Assembly (NCBI GenBank): GCA_903871605.1
Contig: CAIQHF010000033.1
Location: forward strand, 1-39,491
Origin: an uncultured Sphingomonadaceae bacterium
GTDB lineage: Bacteria; Pseudomonadota; Alphaproteobacteria; Sphingomonadales; Sphingomonadaceae
DNA length: 39,491 nucleotides
Direction of reading: 5' to 3'
Shown: one piece after another, positions 1-8,921 of the stretch
How the letters are laid out: each line of letters opens with the position of its first letter
Position numbering within the stretch: the first letter of the stretch is position 1
The notes under the pieces: model-generated
What the model was told of the DNA's origin: nothing
The model's input: the letters and a program-made list of their open reading frames with translations, nothing else
Databases searched by the model: none
Translations under genes and position numbers: made by a program

Positions 1-94
1 CGGCGGACGCCGCGGACGCGGCGGGCGCGGCGGACGCCGCGGCGGACAGACTGCTCCCGACGAGCAACGCGACGGCGAGACGGGCGATGGACAT
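1..94 (-). CDS. N-terminus of a secreted, Ala-rich protein (truncated by window edge)
   Basis: An ATG at 94 on the minus strand is preceded by a perfect AGGAGG (complement of 101-106) with 6-base spacing. The 31 visible codons begin MSIARLAVALLVGSSLSAA and continue with Ala/Ser/Pro residues, which is a classic Sec signal peptide with an Ala-rich cleavage region. The gene leaves the window, so its function cannot be told. The Ala-rich stretch is encoded by imperfect GCGGACGCC-like repeats at 1-48. The start is well supported; the product is unknown. Confidence 0.7.
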   Translation of the reverse strand, partial: MSIARLAVALLVGSSLSAAASAAPAASAASA

Positions 95-262
95 GATAAG
101 CCTCCTGTTTGCATCAGGGCTAGCAGCGCGCCCGGCGCCGGACAATCGGCGACGACGCGGCGGCAGAGGCCCCTCCCCGTCCGGCAAGGGAGCGATGGGC
201 GACCACCGACGATTGACGCGACCCGCCACACCCCGCATCGCTTGCAAAAAGGAAGGTAATCC
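95..262. other. Divergent intergenic region
   Basis: This 168-base spacer separates the leftward secreted protein from the rightward amidase. It should hold both promoters. I see the two ribosome binding sites (AGGAGG complement at 101-106, AAGGAAGG at 249-256) but no convincing promoter hexamers or operators. Confidence 0.4.
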
Positions 263-1759
263 ATGCCCGCACTCGCGCTGCTTCTCGCCCTTGCCGCATC
301 CGATGCCGAGACCAACACGAAGGCCGCGATCGACCGCGTGCAAAAGATCGATCCGCAGATCCACGCGGTGCTGGCGCTCGACCCGACGGCGCTCGACCAG
401 GCGCGCGCGCTCGATCGCAGCCGTGTGGCGCGCGGGCCGCTGTTCGGCCTGCCGATCCTGATCAAGGACAATATCGAGACCCGGGGCCCGCTCCCGACCA
501 CCGCGGGCAGCCTCGCGCTCGCCGCCAACGTCACCGGCCGCGACGCGCCGCTGGTCGCGCGGCTGCGCGCCGCGGGCGCGGTGATCCTCGGCAAGACCAA
601 CCTGTCCGAATGGGCGAACATGCGTTCGTCGGCGTCGATCTCGGGGTGGAGCGCGATCGGCGGGCAGACGCACAATCCGTTCGCGCTCGATCGCGACCCC
701 TGCGGCTCGTCGTCGGGCAGCGCCGCGGCGGTCGCGGCAGGGCTGACCAACGCCGCGATCGGCACCGAGACCGACGGCTCGATCACCTGCCCCGCCTCGC
801 TCAACGGGATCGTCGGGCTCAAGCCGACGGTCGGGCTGGTCAGCCGTACGCACATCGTCCCGATCAGCCACAGCCAGGACACCGCGGGGCCGATGGCCAG
901 CGACGTCCGCACCGCCGCCATGGTGTTGCAGGCGATCGCCGGGACCGATCCCGCCGATCCCGCGACCGCGGCGGCGGACGCGCACAGGACCGATTATCTC
1001 GCCGCGCTCAAGCCCGATGCGCTCAACGGCGTGCGGATCGGCGTGCTGCGCTTCGTCGGCCCCTGGTCGCCGCCGGTCGACGCGCTGTTCGCGCAGGCGC
1101 TTGCCGTGCTGCACAGCAAGGGCGCGACGCTGGTCGACATCGCCGCGATGAAGGATCGCGACAAGATCGGGCCGGCCGAACTCAGCGTGCTGCTGACCGA
1201 GCTCAAGGCCGACATGAACACCTATCTGGCGACGACACCCAAGGCGGTCGCGTCGCGCACGCTTGCCGGGCTGATCGCGTTCAACCGGGCGAACCCGCGC
1301 GAGCTCGCGCTGTTCGGGCAAGACAGTTTCGAGAAGGCGGAGGCGACCAGCGGTTTGTCGGATCCCGCCTATCTGGCGGCACGCGCGCTGTCGCTGCGGC
1401 TGGCGGGACATGACGGGATCGACGCGATGCTCGCCGCCAATAACGTGGTCGCGCTGGTCGCGCCGACGATGCCGCCGGCGTGGAAGATCGACGCGGTCAA
1501 CGGCGACCAGATCGCCGGCGGCGGACCCGCCGACCTCGCCGCGGTCGCGGGCTATCCGCATCTGACCGTGCCGATGGGCGCGGTTCGCGGGCTGCCGGTC
1601 GGGCTGTCGTTCGTCGGGCCGGCATGGAGCGAGGCCCGGCTGCTCGGGCTCGGCTATGCCTATGAACAGGCGGCGAAAGTGCGTCTCGTGCCGACGTTCG
1701 CCGCGTCGATCGAGCAGACGGAGCCCATGGCGGGGCTGCTGGCGCCGCTGGCGCGGTAG
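263..1759 (+). CDS. Amidase signature family hydrolase, probably exported
   Basis: This 498-residue protein of the amidase signature (AS) family hydrolyses a carboxamide bond; the substrate cannot be read from sequence. The Ser-cisSer-Lys triad is visible: Lys68 in LPILIKDN, cis-Ser150 in CGSSSGSAAAVAAG, and nucleophile Ser173 in TDGSITCPAS, followed by the family's NGIVGLKPT. The first ~15 residues (MPALALLLALAAS) look like a short signal peptide, so a periplasmic location is likely but not certain. The start ATG follows AAGGAAGG with good spacing. Length fits stand-alone AS amidases; no GatB or GatC is nearby, so this is not a tRNA amidotransferase subunit. It stands alone and faces the pqi operon across a repeat element. 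Confidence 0.9.
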   Translation: MPALALLLALAASDAETNTKAAIDRVQKIDPQIHAVLALDPTALDQARALDRSRVARGPLFGLPILIKDNIETRGPLPTTAGSLALAANVTGRDAPLVARLRAAGAVILGKTNLSEWANMRSSASISGWSAIGGQTHNPFALDRDPCGSSSGSAAAVAAGLTNAAIGTETDGSITCPASLNGIVGLKPTVGLVSRTHIVPISHSQDTAGPMASDVRTAAMVLQAIAGTDPADPATAAADAHRTDYLAALKPDALNGVRIGVLRFVGPWSPPVDALFAQALAVLHSKGATLVDIAAMKDRDKIGPAELSVLLTELKADMNTYLATTPKAVASRTLAGLIAFNRANPRELALFGQDSFEKAEATSGLSDPAYLAARALSLRLAGHDGIDAMLAANNVVALVAPTMPPAWKIDAVNGDQIAGGGPADLAAVAGYPHLTVPMGAVRGLPVGLSFVGPAWSEARLLGLGYAYEQAAKVRLVPTFAASIEQTEPMAGLLAPLAR

Positions 1760-1768
1760 ACCCGAAAG

Positions 1769-1873
1769 CCCTCTCCCTCCGGGAGAGGGTTGGGTGAGGG
1801 TCTCCCATCCCGAAGCCGGGACGCGACGCTGGCGCATCGCTCCCCCTCACCCTCTCCCCCGCCGGGGAGAGGG
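1769..1873. repeat. Pair of inverted repeats between convergent genes (REP-like, possible bidirectional terminator)
   Basis: Hairpin 1 is CCCTCTCCC-TCC-GGGAGAGGG at 1769-1789, followed by TTGGGTGAGGG. Hairpin 2 lies at 1850-1873 (CCCTCTCCCC, short loop, GGGGAGAGGG) and is preceded by CCCTCACC, so the two halves are inverted copies of each other. This is a widespread proteobacterial intergenic repeat. It sits exactly between the amidase stop and the pqiC stop, so a role in ending both transcripts is likely, though no T-run follows. Confidence 0.75.
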
Positions 1874-1880
1874 GGCAAGG

Positions 1881-2444
1881 CTACCGTCCCGCCATGTCCG
1901 CTGCGATCCGGTCCGCAAGCTCGCCGATCAGCGCGCCGAACGCCTGTGCGGTCGGGACCGGCGCGGCGCCTGCCCCCGGTGTCGCGAGCGAGAGTTGCTG
2001 CACCGCGCCGCCTGGCACCACGCGATACGCGACCTGCATCGTCGCACCGGCCGGCCCCGCCTGGAAGGCGAGGATCGTCACGTCGAGCGTCCGCGCCTTG
2101 CCCGCGGCGCCCACGGTGCCCGGCGGGAGCACCGCGCCCGCCGGCAGCCGCGCCGTCAGATCCCGCACCAGCGCGTCGCGCGCGAGCAGCCCGAGCGGCG
2201 CGGTCCAGCGTGCGAAATCGTCGACCTTGACCTCGCCCGCGCTCTCCTGATGGACGAACTCGGCGCGGTCGAGCGCGACGGGCAGATGCACCGCCGGCAC
2301 CGCGATCGGCAGGCCGCGATAGTCGGCATGCACCGCGTCCGCCGGTGGCGGCGATGCGTCGAGCGTCAGCAGCGTCGTCTTGGGGCTGGTGCAGCCGGCG
2401 AGCACGACCAGCGCCGCCAGGCCGATCACAGGCAAGGCCCTCAT
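1881..2444 (-). CDS. pqiC: PqiC-type outer-membrane lipoprotein (ABC-type transport auxiliary lipoprotein)
   Basis: This 187-residue lipoprotein is the third gene of a pqiABC operon. A signal sequence ends in the lipobox LAGC (Cys18), so it should be acylated and placed in the outer membrane, where PqiC-family proteins dock the periplasmic tube made by PqiB. The order A-B-C and the overlap with pqiB support the call. The ATG at 2444 shares one base with the pqiB stop (TGATG) and lies 8 bases after AAGGAG. A GTG at 2447 (4-base overlap) is an alternative start adding one residue. Sequence identity within this DUF330/PqiC family is low in general, so position and lipobox are the main evidence. 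Confidence 0.85.
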   Translation of the reverse strand: MRALPVIGLAALVVLAGCTSPKTTLLTLDASPPPADAVHADYRGLPIAVPAVHLPVALDRAEFVHQESAGEVKVDDFARWTAPLGLLARDALVRDLTARLPAGAVLPPGTVGAAGKARTLDVTILAFQAGPAGATMQVAYRVVPGGAVQQLSLATPGAGAAPVPTAQAFGALIGELADRIAADMAGR

Positions 2445-4132
2445 CACTTCTTCTCCTTCGCCTTGCCGCGGATCAGCGCCTCGGGGTGGCGCCCGAGATA
2501 GTCGGTGAGCGACCGGATCGAGCGCGACATCTCGTCGATCTGCTGGATCGCATCGGGGAGGCTGCGATCCTGTGCCGCCCCCTCGCCCGAGAGCACGGTG
2601 CGCGCCGCCGCCGCGGCGCCGTGGAGCTCGTCGGCGGTCTGGTTGAGCTTGGTCATCAGCGGCCCGATCTGCGGCTTGACCTGCCCCATGATCGCATCGA
2701 GCTGCTTCAGCGTGCCGTCGAGATGCGCGATGCTGTCGCGGACCTGGCCCGATCCGCTGATCCGCGCGAGATTGCCGCTCAGCCGGTTGAGATTGTTGCC
2801 GATCTGCTCGAGCGGGATGCGGTTGATCTTGGCCATGATCTGGTTGGCGCTCGCGATCAGATCGTCGGTGCCGCCGCCGCCCTCGGCGACCGGGATCAGC
2901 GGATAGGCGCCGCCGTCGTGGCCGAGGCTTGCCGCGCCGGTGCCGCGGTCCGCCGCGAGCTGGATGACGTGCGCGCCGACCAGCGGCGGCGACTGCACCA
3001 TATGCGCGCGGTAGCCTTGCGCGAGCAGCCGCGAGACCGCGCGGTCGGTCGCCTCGCGCCAGGTGGCGGCGGGGGCGTCCTTGGGCAGGTCGATGTCGAG
3101 CTTGCGCGGGAAGATCGCCAGCACCGCCTCGGTATAGGGCTTGCCGCCGGGCGCGAAGAGCAGCTTGGCCGAGCGCACCCGGCCGATCGTGTAGCCCAGC
3201 ATCGACACGGTCGAGTTGCTCGACAGGTCGCCCGCGGCGCCGGCGAGGATCAGGCGATAGGGGATGTCGGGTCCGGTCGGGCCCTGCTCGGCGCTCGACT
3301 GGTCGTCATAGAGCGTGAAACTGGTGCCCGCGGGCGCCTGCGGCATGGCGCGCGCGTCGTGCGGCAGCTCGAACTGCACCGATCCCTGCAGCACGCTCGC
3401 CGGCGAGGCGAGCCCCGCCGACAGGCTCGCGCCCGACAGCGAGAGCTTGAGCGGACTCCCCGTCCAGAATTCGGCGCCCGGCTTGACGTAACGATCATAG
3501 GGCGCGTTGATGAACATCTGCATCCGAAACCGGTCGAGCCCGACCAGGGCGGTGTCGACGATCTTGCCGATCGGCAGGCCATGATAGCTGACCGCGGCCC
3601 CCGGCTGGAGCGAACCGACCGCGGCGGCCGTCAGATAATAGGCGGTGCCGCGGGCATCGGGCGGAATGATCGGCGGCTGATCGAGCCCGGTGAAGTGGCG
3701 CGTCGGGGTGCCGCCCGTGCCCGGCACCATCGCGATGATCACCCCGGCGACCGCGGCGCGGATCGACTGGATGTCGGTGATCGACGGATTCTCGCCGATC
3801 AGCCAGAATTTGGTGTTGGTGTTGAGCGCCGCCTTCTCGCGGGGATCGAGCCGCAGCGTCACCTCGACATGATGCGTGTCGGGCGAGACGCGGACGCGCG
3901 AGACCTCGCCCGCCTCGACCCCCGAGACGAGCACCTTGGTATTGCCGGGCGTGACCCCCTCGGCATTGCCGAACGTCACCGTCACGTCGACGCCGTGGCG
4001 CGTCAGCGCACGGATGCCGAGGAAGGCAACGATGATCAGCGCGGCGAGCGGCACCGCCCACACCAGCCCGGGCCAGCGGCTGCGGATGCTGCGCGCCTCC
4101 GGAAAATCCTCGTCTTGGCGGTCGTCGGTCAC
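2444..4132 (-). CDS. pqiB: PqiB-type MCE protein, lipid transport across the periplasm
   Basis: This 562-residue protein has one N-terminal membrane anchor (residues ~21-41) followed by repeated MCE domains; the first starts near residue 46 (GVDVTVTFGNAEGV). PqiB proteins form a hexameric tube from stacked MCE rings that bridges inner and outer membranes and carries lipids. The length is close to E. coli PqiB (about 546). The C-terminal ~120 residues are rich in heptad-like leucines and may form the helical needle. The start is GTG at 4132, overlapping the pqiA stop by 4 bases (GTGA). The same frame stays open upstream, but that part lies inside pqiA and is a shadow. The end overlaps the start of pqiC. 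Confidence 0.92.
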   Translation of the reverse strand: MTDDRQDEDFPEARSIRSRWPGLVWAVPLAALIIVAFLGIRALTRHGVDVTVTFGNAEGVTPGNTKVLVSGVEAGEVSRVRVSPDTHHVEVTLRLDPREKAALNTNTKFWLIGENPSITDIQSIRAAVAGVIIAMVPGTGGTPTRHFTGLDQPPIIPPDARGTAYYLTAAAVGSLQPGAAVSYHGLPIGKIVDTALVGLDRFRMQMFINAPYDRYVKPGAEFWTGSPLKLSLSGASLSAGLASPASVLQGSVQFELPHDARAMPQAPAGTSFTLYDDQSSAEQGPTGPDIPYRLILAGAAGDLSSNSTVSMLGYTIGRVRSAKLLFAPGGKPYTEAVLAIFPRKLDIDLPKDAPAATWREATDRAVSRLLAQGYRAHMVQSPPLVGAHVIQLAADRGTGAASLGHDGGAYPLIPVAEGGGGTDDLIASANQIMAKINRIPLEQIGNNLNRLSGNLARISGSGQVRDSIAHLDGTLKQLDAIMGQVKPQIGPLMTKLNQTADELHGAAAAARTVLSGEGAAQDRSLPDAIQQIDEMSRSIRSLTDYLGRHPEALIRGKAKEKK

Positions 4133-5472
4133 ACCCGTCTCCTGGCGGCGGCATCCCACATCAGGCGGGGATCGAAGGTCTTGGCGCTGATGATGGTCAA
4201 CACCACCACTGCGGTAAACGGCAAGGCGGCCGCCTCGGCGCGGCCGTAGATCAGCGCATTGTAGTTCATCACCGGAACGAACGCGCCGATCACGAAAGGA
4301 TCCACCATCGACCAGCGGCCGATCTCCTCGACGACGCGGTAGGTCCTCGCCTTGGCGACGAGATGGCGATCCGATCGGCTGAGCACCGACCAGACGCACC
4401 AGCTGATCCCGACCAGCTTGAGGAAGGGGATCAGGAAGCTCGCGCAGAACACCAATATGGCGAGATCCCACAGCCCGGCATGGACGAGATCGATCACGCC
4501 TTCGAGCACGGTATATTTGGTCGGCTGGTAATTGATCGGCAGCGTCGCCAGCGGATAGATATTGGCGGGGATGTAGAGCAGCAGCGCCGCCAGCGTCAGC
4601 GCGATCGTGCGGCTGATGCTCTGTGGCTTGCGGCGGCGGATCGGCGCCGCGCAGCGCGGGCAGCTCTGCCCTTCGCGGTGCGGCGGGAGCAGCAGGTCGC
4701 AATCCTGGCACTCGATCGCGTGCGCCGGATCGGCCGGGCAGCTATCGGGCGCTATCCGTTCCCATATCGCCGCCTTGTCGAGCGTCGCGCGCACCACCAG
4801 CGACAGCACGCCGGCAGCGATGAATGCGATCGCGCCGGGCCCGACGCGCACCGCGATCGAGGCCGCAAGCCGCGCATAGGCGACCGCGAGCCCGAGCAAG
4901 AACACATCGGGCATCGCCCAGGTCTCGAGCCGGTTGGACCAGCGGAAGGCGCGGCCCATCCAGGGCTCGACGCGGCCATAGGCGAGCAGGCCCAGCACCG
5001 CGCTCAGCAGCGCGAAGCGGACGAGCGGGAATATGACGACGAACAGCAGCACGGCCAGCGCCAGCAATGGCAATCCGTCGCCCAGCATCGCCCCCGCCGC
5101 CGAGGCGAGGTGGCTGCTGCGCGACACGCCGAGCGCGTCGGTGCGCAGGAACAGCGAAAGATTGGCGGGGATCAGCAGCAGCAACGTCGCGAGCGAGCAG
5201 GCCAGCGCAGCAGGCACGCTGCGCCCATGGGTGCGTTCGATCGTCGCGTCACAGGTGATGCAGTGCGTGACCGTGGCGGGACGCGCGGAGGGCAATCGCT
5301 GACGCGTGCCGCAATCGGGGCAGCCGACGATCGCAATGCCGGTTCCGCCGTGTGCGATGGCCGTCACGATGTTCGCATAACCTTTTCGAAAGCCACCCCA
5401 GGCAGAGCCCACCCCGTCCTGTCCAAGCCGGTCGGCGATGTAAAGCGCATTCCCGCGCGCCGCGTCGCTCAT
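4129..5472 (-). CDS. pqiA: PqiA-type integral membrane protein with two zinc-ribbon/PqiA modules
   Basis: This 447-residue inner-membrane protein has two tandem PqiA modules. Each begins with a Cys4 zinc ribbon (C51xxC54...C71xxC74 and C255xxC258...C271xxC274), followed by about four membrane segments. PqiA works with the MCE protein PqiB, probably feeding lipids to or from the periplasmic tube. It is the first gene of a three-gene overlapping operon. Its start lies 53 bases from the divergent Rieske oxygenase gene, so both promoters share that short gap. In enterics the operon is induced by paraquat through SoxRS; nothing in this sequence shows the local regulator. The ribosome binding site is weak. 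Confidence 0.92.
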   Translation of the reverse strand: MSDAARGNALYIADRLGQDGVGSAWGGFRKGYANIVTAIAHGGTGIAIVGCPDCGTRQRLPSARPATVTHCITCDATIERTHGRSVPAALACSLATLLLLIPANLSLFLRTDALGVSRSSHLASAAGAMLGDGLPLLALAVLLFVVIFPLVRFALLSAVLGLLAYGRVEPWMGRAFRWSNRLETWAMPDVFLLGLAVAYARLAASIAVRVGPGAIAFIAAGVLSLVVRATLDKAAIWERIAPDSCPADPAHAIECQDCDLLLPPHREGQSCPRCAAPIRRRKPQSISRTIALTLAALLLYIPANIYPLATLPINYQPTKYTVLEGVIDLVHAGLWDLAILVFCASFLIPFLKLVGISWCVWSVLSRSDRHLVAKARTYRVVEEIGRWSMVDPFVIGAFVPVMNYNALIYGRAEAAALPFTAVVVLTIISAKTFDPRLMWDAAARRRV

Positions 5473-5525
5473 TGACGGATCGTCCGCGATTGACGAGGCT
5501 CGGCGAATCCTCCGGGGACGATAGC

Positions 5526-6581
5526 ATGCTCATATCCGCCGAAGCTCGCGACGACATCCTCCCGTTGGTGCGCGACCTGCGTCGCGTCGATGCGCACCCC
5601 GATCATTGGTACCCGATCGCGTGGAGCCGCGAGCTCAAGCCGGGCGGGATGCTGGCGCGCAAATATGCCGGCGAGCCGATCGTCGTGGTCCGCTCCAAAG
5701 ACGGCACGCTGTTCGCGCTGGAGGATCGCTGCGCGCATCGCCAGGTGCCGCTCAGCCACGGCGTGGTGAAGGGCTGCACCGTCCGCTGCGGCTATCATGG
5801 CTGGGCCTATGACGAGACGGGCACGTGCGTCGACGTACCCTATCTCGGCCGCGAGCGACTGCCCAATGGGGTGAAGTGCTATCCGGTCCACGAAGTCGAC
5901 GGGCTGATCTTCGTCTTTCCGGGCAATCCCGCGCTCGCCGAGGCGCGCCGTCCGGCAGCACTCGGCGCCAAGGCCAGGCGCGGCTACAAGACGCGCGAGC
6001 TCAACCGCGAGGTCGCCGCGCACTATACGTTCATGCACGAGAACCTGTTCGACATGAACCACCAGTTCCTCCACCGCCGTCAGATGGGGATGATCAGGGC
6101 GACCTGCCTCGGCCGCGACAGCGGGCCCGACTGGGCGGAGGTGCGCTACACATTCGATCGGACGTCGGGTCGCGCGAGCGTCGGCGAAGGCGCGATCCTC
6201 GGGATGATGCGCGCAACCGACGCGGCCACGCGCAAGGACGTCATGGTGATCCGCACCGACTATCCCTATCAGACGCTGACCTTCGCGATGGACGACGGCG
6301 ATCCGGTGCTGTCGGTATGGCTCGGCTACACCCCGCTCGATTCCGCGCAGAAGACCAATCGCACCTTCGGCTATCTCTCGGTCAAGCGGCCCGGCGTGCC
6401 GCTGCTGATCGACGCGGCGTGGCCGTTCATCACGATGTTCACCGAATCCATCTTCAAGGAGGACAAGGAGATCGTCGAGATGGAGCAGGCCGCGCACGAC
6501 GCGCAGGGCGGCGACCGCAACAACGAGGTCTTCCCCCCGATCAAGGATCTGCGCGCGGTGCTCGAACGCTGCGGCATATGA
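5526..6581 (+). CDS. Rieske [2Fe-2S] non-heme iron oxygenase, alpha subunit
   Basis: This 351-residue oxygenase component has an N-terminal Rieske domain (Cys69-x-His71 and Cys88-x2-His91) and a C-terminal catalytic domain. The mononuclear iron site is seen in HENLFDMNHQFLHRR (Asp176, His179, His183). Size and layout resemble the VanA/dicamba-monooxygenase type, which demethylates or hydroxylates aromatic or cyclic substrates using electrons from a separate reductase. No ferredoxin, reductase or beta subunit is encoded nearby, so electron supply must come from elsewhere and the substrate is unknown. The chosen ATG at 5526 gives the natural N-terminus; the frame is open further upstream but without a good start. 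Confidence 0.9.
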   Translation: MLISAEARDDILPLVRDLRRVDAHPDHWYPIAWSRELKPGGMLARKYAGEPIVVVRSKDGTLFALEDRCAHRQVPLSHGVVKGCTVRCGYHGWAYDETGTCVDVPYLGRERLPNGVKCYPVHEVDGLIFVFPGNPALAEARRPAALGAKARRGYKTRELNREVAAHYTFMHENLFDMNHQFLHRRQMGMIRATCLGRDSGPDWAEVRYTFDRTSGRASVGEGAILGMMRATDAATRKDVMVIRTDYPYQTLTFAMDDGDPVLSVWLGYTPLDSAQKTNRTFGYLSVKRPGVPLLIDAAWPFITMFTESIFKEDKEIVEMEQAAHDAQGGDRNNEVFPPIKDLRAVLERCGI

Positions 6582-6670
6582 GCGCCGATCGCGCCTTTCC
6601 GGTTGCGTTTGCGCATCGCAGCACAGCCCCCTAACGTCCCGCCAGCGCGGACTGCACGAGGGACGAGACG

Positions 6671-8134
6671 ATGGCCAAAGTATCCCCGGACGTCGGCCCC
6701 AAGGATCCGCAGATCGTCACGCTGTTCGGCGCGACCGGCGACCTCGCGCGGCGCAAGCTGCTGCCCGGGCTGTTCCACCTGGTCAGCGGCGGCTTCATTC
6801 CCGGCTGCCGGATCGTCGGCCTGTCGCTCGACGAGCTCGATGCGGAAAGCTTCCGCACGCTGGCGCGCGGCGCGCTCGACGAATTCTCGACGCGCAAGAT
6901 CGACGAGGCGGACTGGGCGGCGTTCGCCGACATCCTCGATTATGTCCCGCTCGCCGCCGGCCCCGACGCGCTGCGCGGCGCGGTCGCGCGCGCCGAGGCG
7001 GTGCTCGGCAGCCATTCGCAGCGACTCCATTATCTGAGCGTCCCGCCGAGCGCGGCGCTCTCTGCGGTGCGCCTGCTCGGCGAGGCCGATCTGGTCCAAC
7101 GCTCCCGCGTGGTGATGGAAAAGCCGTTCGGCACCGATCTGACCAGCGCGGTGATCCTCAACACGCGGCTGCACGAGGTCTTCTCCGAGGACCAGATTTT
7201 CCGCATCGACCATTTCCTGGGCAAGGAGCCCGCGCAGAACATCCTCGCCTTCCGCTTCGCCAACGGCCTGTTCGAGCCGATCTGGAACCGCAACTTCATC
7301 GATCATGTCCAGATCGACGTTCCCGAGACGCTCGGCCTCGGCAAGCGCACCGGCTTCTACGAGCAGACCGGCGCGTATCGCGACATGGTCGTCACGCATC
7401 TGTTCCAGATCCTCGCCTTCATGGCGATGGAGCCGCCGACCGCGCTCGAGCCGCGCGCGATCGGCGAGGAGAAGAACAAGGTGTTCCGCTCGATGCTGCC
7501 GATCGATCCCGAGGACGTCGTGCGCGGCCAGTATATCGGCTATCGTTCGGAAGAGGGCGTCGATCCCGAGTCCGAGACCGAGACGTTCATCGCGCTCAAA
7601 TGCCTGATCGACAATTGGCGCTGGGCGGGCGTGCCCTTCTATCTGCGCACCGGCAAGCGGCTCGCCGAGGGTCAGCGGGTGATCTCGATCGCCTTCCGCG
7701 AACCGCCCAAGAGCATGTTCCCGGCCGGCTCGGGGGTCGGCGCGCAGGGGCCGGATCACCTCACCTTCGATCTCGCGGACGCCTCGAAGATGTCGCTGTC
7801 CTTCTACGGCAAGCGCCCGGGCCCGGGCATGCGCCTCGACAAGCTCAGCCTCCAGTTCGCGATGCAGGAGACCGGGCGGATCGGCGACGTGCTCGAGGCC
7901 TATGAGCGGCTGATCCTCGACGCGATGCGCGGCGACCGCACGCTGTTCACCACCGCAGAGGGGATCGAGCGGCTGTGGGAAGTCTCGATCCCGCTGCTCG
8001 AATCGCCGCCGCCGGTGCGGCTCTACCAGCCCGGATCGTGGGGCCCGAAATCGATCCACCAGCTGGTCGCGCCGCATGCCTGGCGACTGCCGTTCGAGCG
8101 CGCCTGGCGCGACCCCAATCCGACCGGCGCCTGA
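6671..8134 (+). CDS. zwf: Glucose-6-phosphate 1-dehydrogenase
   Basis: This 487-residue enzyme oxidises glucose 6-phosphate to 6-phosphogluconolactone with NAD(P)+, the entry to the Entner-Doudoroff and pentose phosphate routes. The Rossmann motif is FGATGDLARRK (residues 19-29). The active-site signature RIDHFLGKE contains His181, and the C-terminal domain has the usual FYLRTGKRL. The length is normal for bacterial Zwf. In many sphingomonads zwf is grouped with pgl, edd and glk; here none of these follows, so it is a separate copy or a broken-up cluster. The start ATG follows GAGGGACGAG. Confidence 0.95.
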   Translation: MAKVSPDVGPKDPQIVTLFGATGDLARRKLLPGLFHLVSGGFIPGCRIVGLSLDELDAESFRTLARGALDEFSTRKIDEADWAAFADILDYVPLAAGPDALRGAVARAEAVLGSHSQRLHYLSVPPSAALSAVRLLGEADLVQRSRVVMEKPFGTDLTSAVILNTRLHEVFSEDQIFRIDHFLGKEPAQNILAFRFANGLFEPIWNRNFIDHVQIDVPETLGLGKRTGFYEQTGAYRDMVVTHLFQILAFMAMEPPTALEPRAIGEEKNKVFRSMLPIDPEDVVRGQYIGYRSEEGVDPESETETFIALKCLIDNWRWAGVPFYLRTGKRLAEGQRVISIAFREPPKSMFPAGSGVGAQGPDHLTFDLADASKMSLSFYGKRPGPGMRLDKLSLQFAMQETGRIGDVLEAYERLILDAMRGDRTLFTTAEGIERLWEVSIPLLESPPPVRLYQPGSWGPKSIHQLVAPHAWRLPFERAWRDPNPTGA

Positions 8135-8165
8135 TCGCCGCATCATTTGGCGCATCCGGCGCGCG

Positions 8166-8876
8166 CTATGGGCAGGCGACCTGCCGCAACTGGACCGAAC
8201 GCGACAGCGCCTCGCTAAAGTCCCGCCGAAATTGATCCAGCAGCGCCGGATAGCTGGACCCCAGCGCGCTGGTGCTGCCACACTGGGCGGACCGGCCATC
8301 GGCAGAGACGTCCCAGCGCAGCTGGACATTGATATCGCTGCCGATCCGCGTTTCGGCAACGGTTCCGCTGATCATCAGCCACGATGCCTGCGCACCGCCG
8401 AGGCGCCCATCAAAGACAGTGTTGAGCATCCGCGCCCACCCATCGTCGCCGGCATTTCTCGGAACGAAGACCACCTTGGCGCCGCTCGCCGCATTCGCGC
8501 GGGCGGGCGCCGGAGGAACGTAGCGCGGGTCGCTGGCCGGGGCGCCCGCCACGGTCCTCTCGGCAGGAGCGGCGACCACGACATCGGGGATCGCCGCACC
8601 GACCCGCTGGAGGCCGAAGACGTCGGTACGGGCGGCCAGCGTCGTCAGCGAAGCGATGATGAAGAGAATCTCCACGCCGCGTAACCAGCCCGGCATCGTC
8701 ACGCGGCACAGCACGATGATCTCCGCGGCGCCGACGGCATAGAGGAGGACGAGCAACGGCACCGTTGCCCGATTCTCGCCGAGCGCGAGATAGGCGCCCG
8801 CAAAAACCGTCACCACTGCCGCAAGGCTGGCCGCCGCCCCGTAACGGCTGATCAGCGCCTCTGTCCCACCCGTCAT
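8166..8876 (-). CDS. Membrane protein of unknown function
   Basis: I do not recognise this 236-residue protein. The N-terminal third has about three membrane segments (around residues 13-30, 38-57 and 66-83). A Pro/Ala-rich linker (~95-130) leads to a soluble C-terminal domain of ~100 residues with two cysteines (in SAQCGSTSA and QVACP) that could pair. It lies 45 bases downstream of the Phd-PAS protein gene on the same strand, so the two are probably co-transcribed. It does not look like a RelE/ParE/PIN toxin. The start ATG at 8876 has only a weak ribosome binding site. Confidence 0.65.
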   Translation of the reverse strand: MTGGTEALISRYGAAASLAAVVTVFAGAYLALGENRATVPLLVLLYAVGAAEIIVLCRVTMPGWLRGVEILFIIASLTTLAARTDVFGLQRVGAAIPDVVVAAPAERTVAGAPASDPRYVPPAPARANAASGAKVVFVPRNAGDDGWARMLNTVFDGRLGGAQASWLMISGTVAETRIGSDINVQLRWDVSADGRSAQCGSTSALGSSYPALLDQFRRDFSEALSRSVQLRQVACP

Positions 8877-8921
8877 TTCGCCGGCCGACGCCGTCGGTGG
8901 GCCATGGGCACGACCCCGCGC

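Noticed and set aside
1-48. Short tandem repeat or microsatellite at the left edge
   Set aside because: The GCGGACGCC-like units encode an Ala-rich signal peptide region of a real gene.
263-1759. GatA subunit of the tRNA amidotransferase
   Set aside because: No gatB/gatC nearby, a likely signal peptide, and a divergent TDGSITCPAS nucleophile segment argue for a stand-alone amidase.
2345-4249. Long rightward open frame (over 600 codons) opposite pqiB/pqiC
   Set aside because: It is antisense to clear MCE and lipoprotein genes, extremely Arg-rich and without any motif; it arises from high GC.
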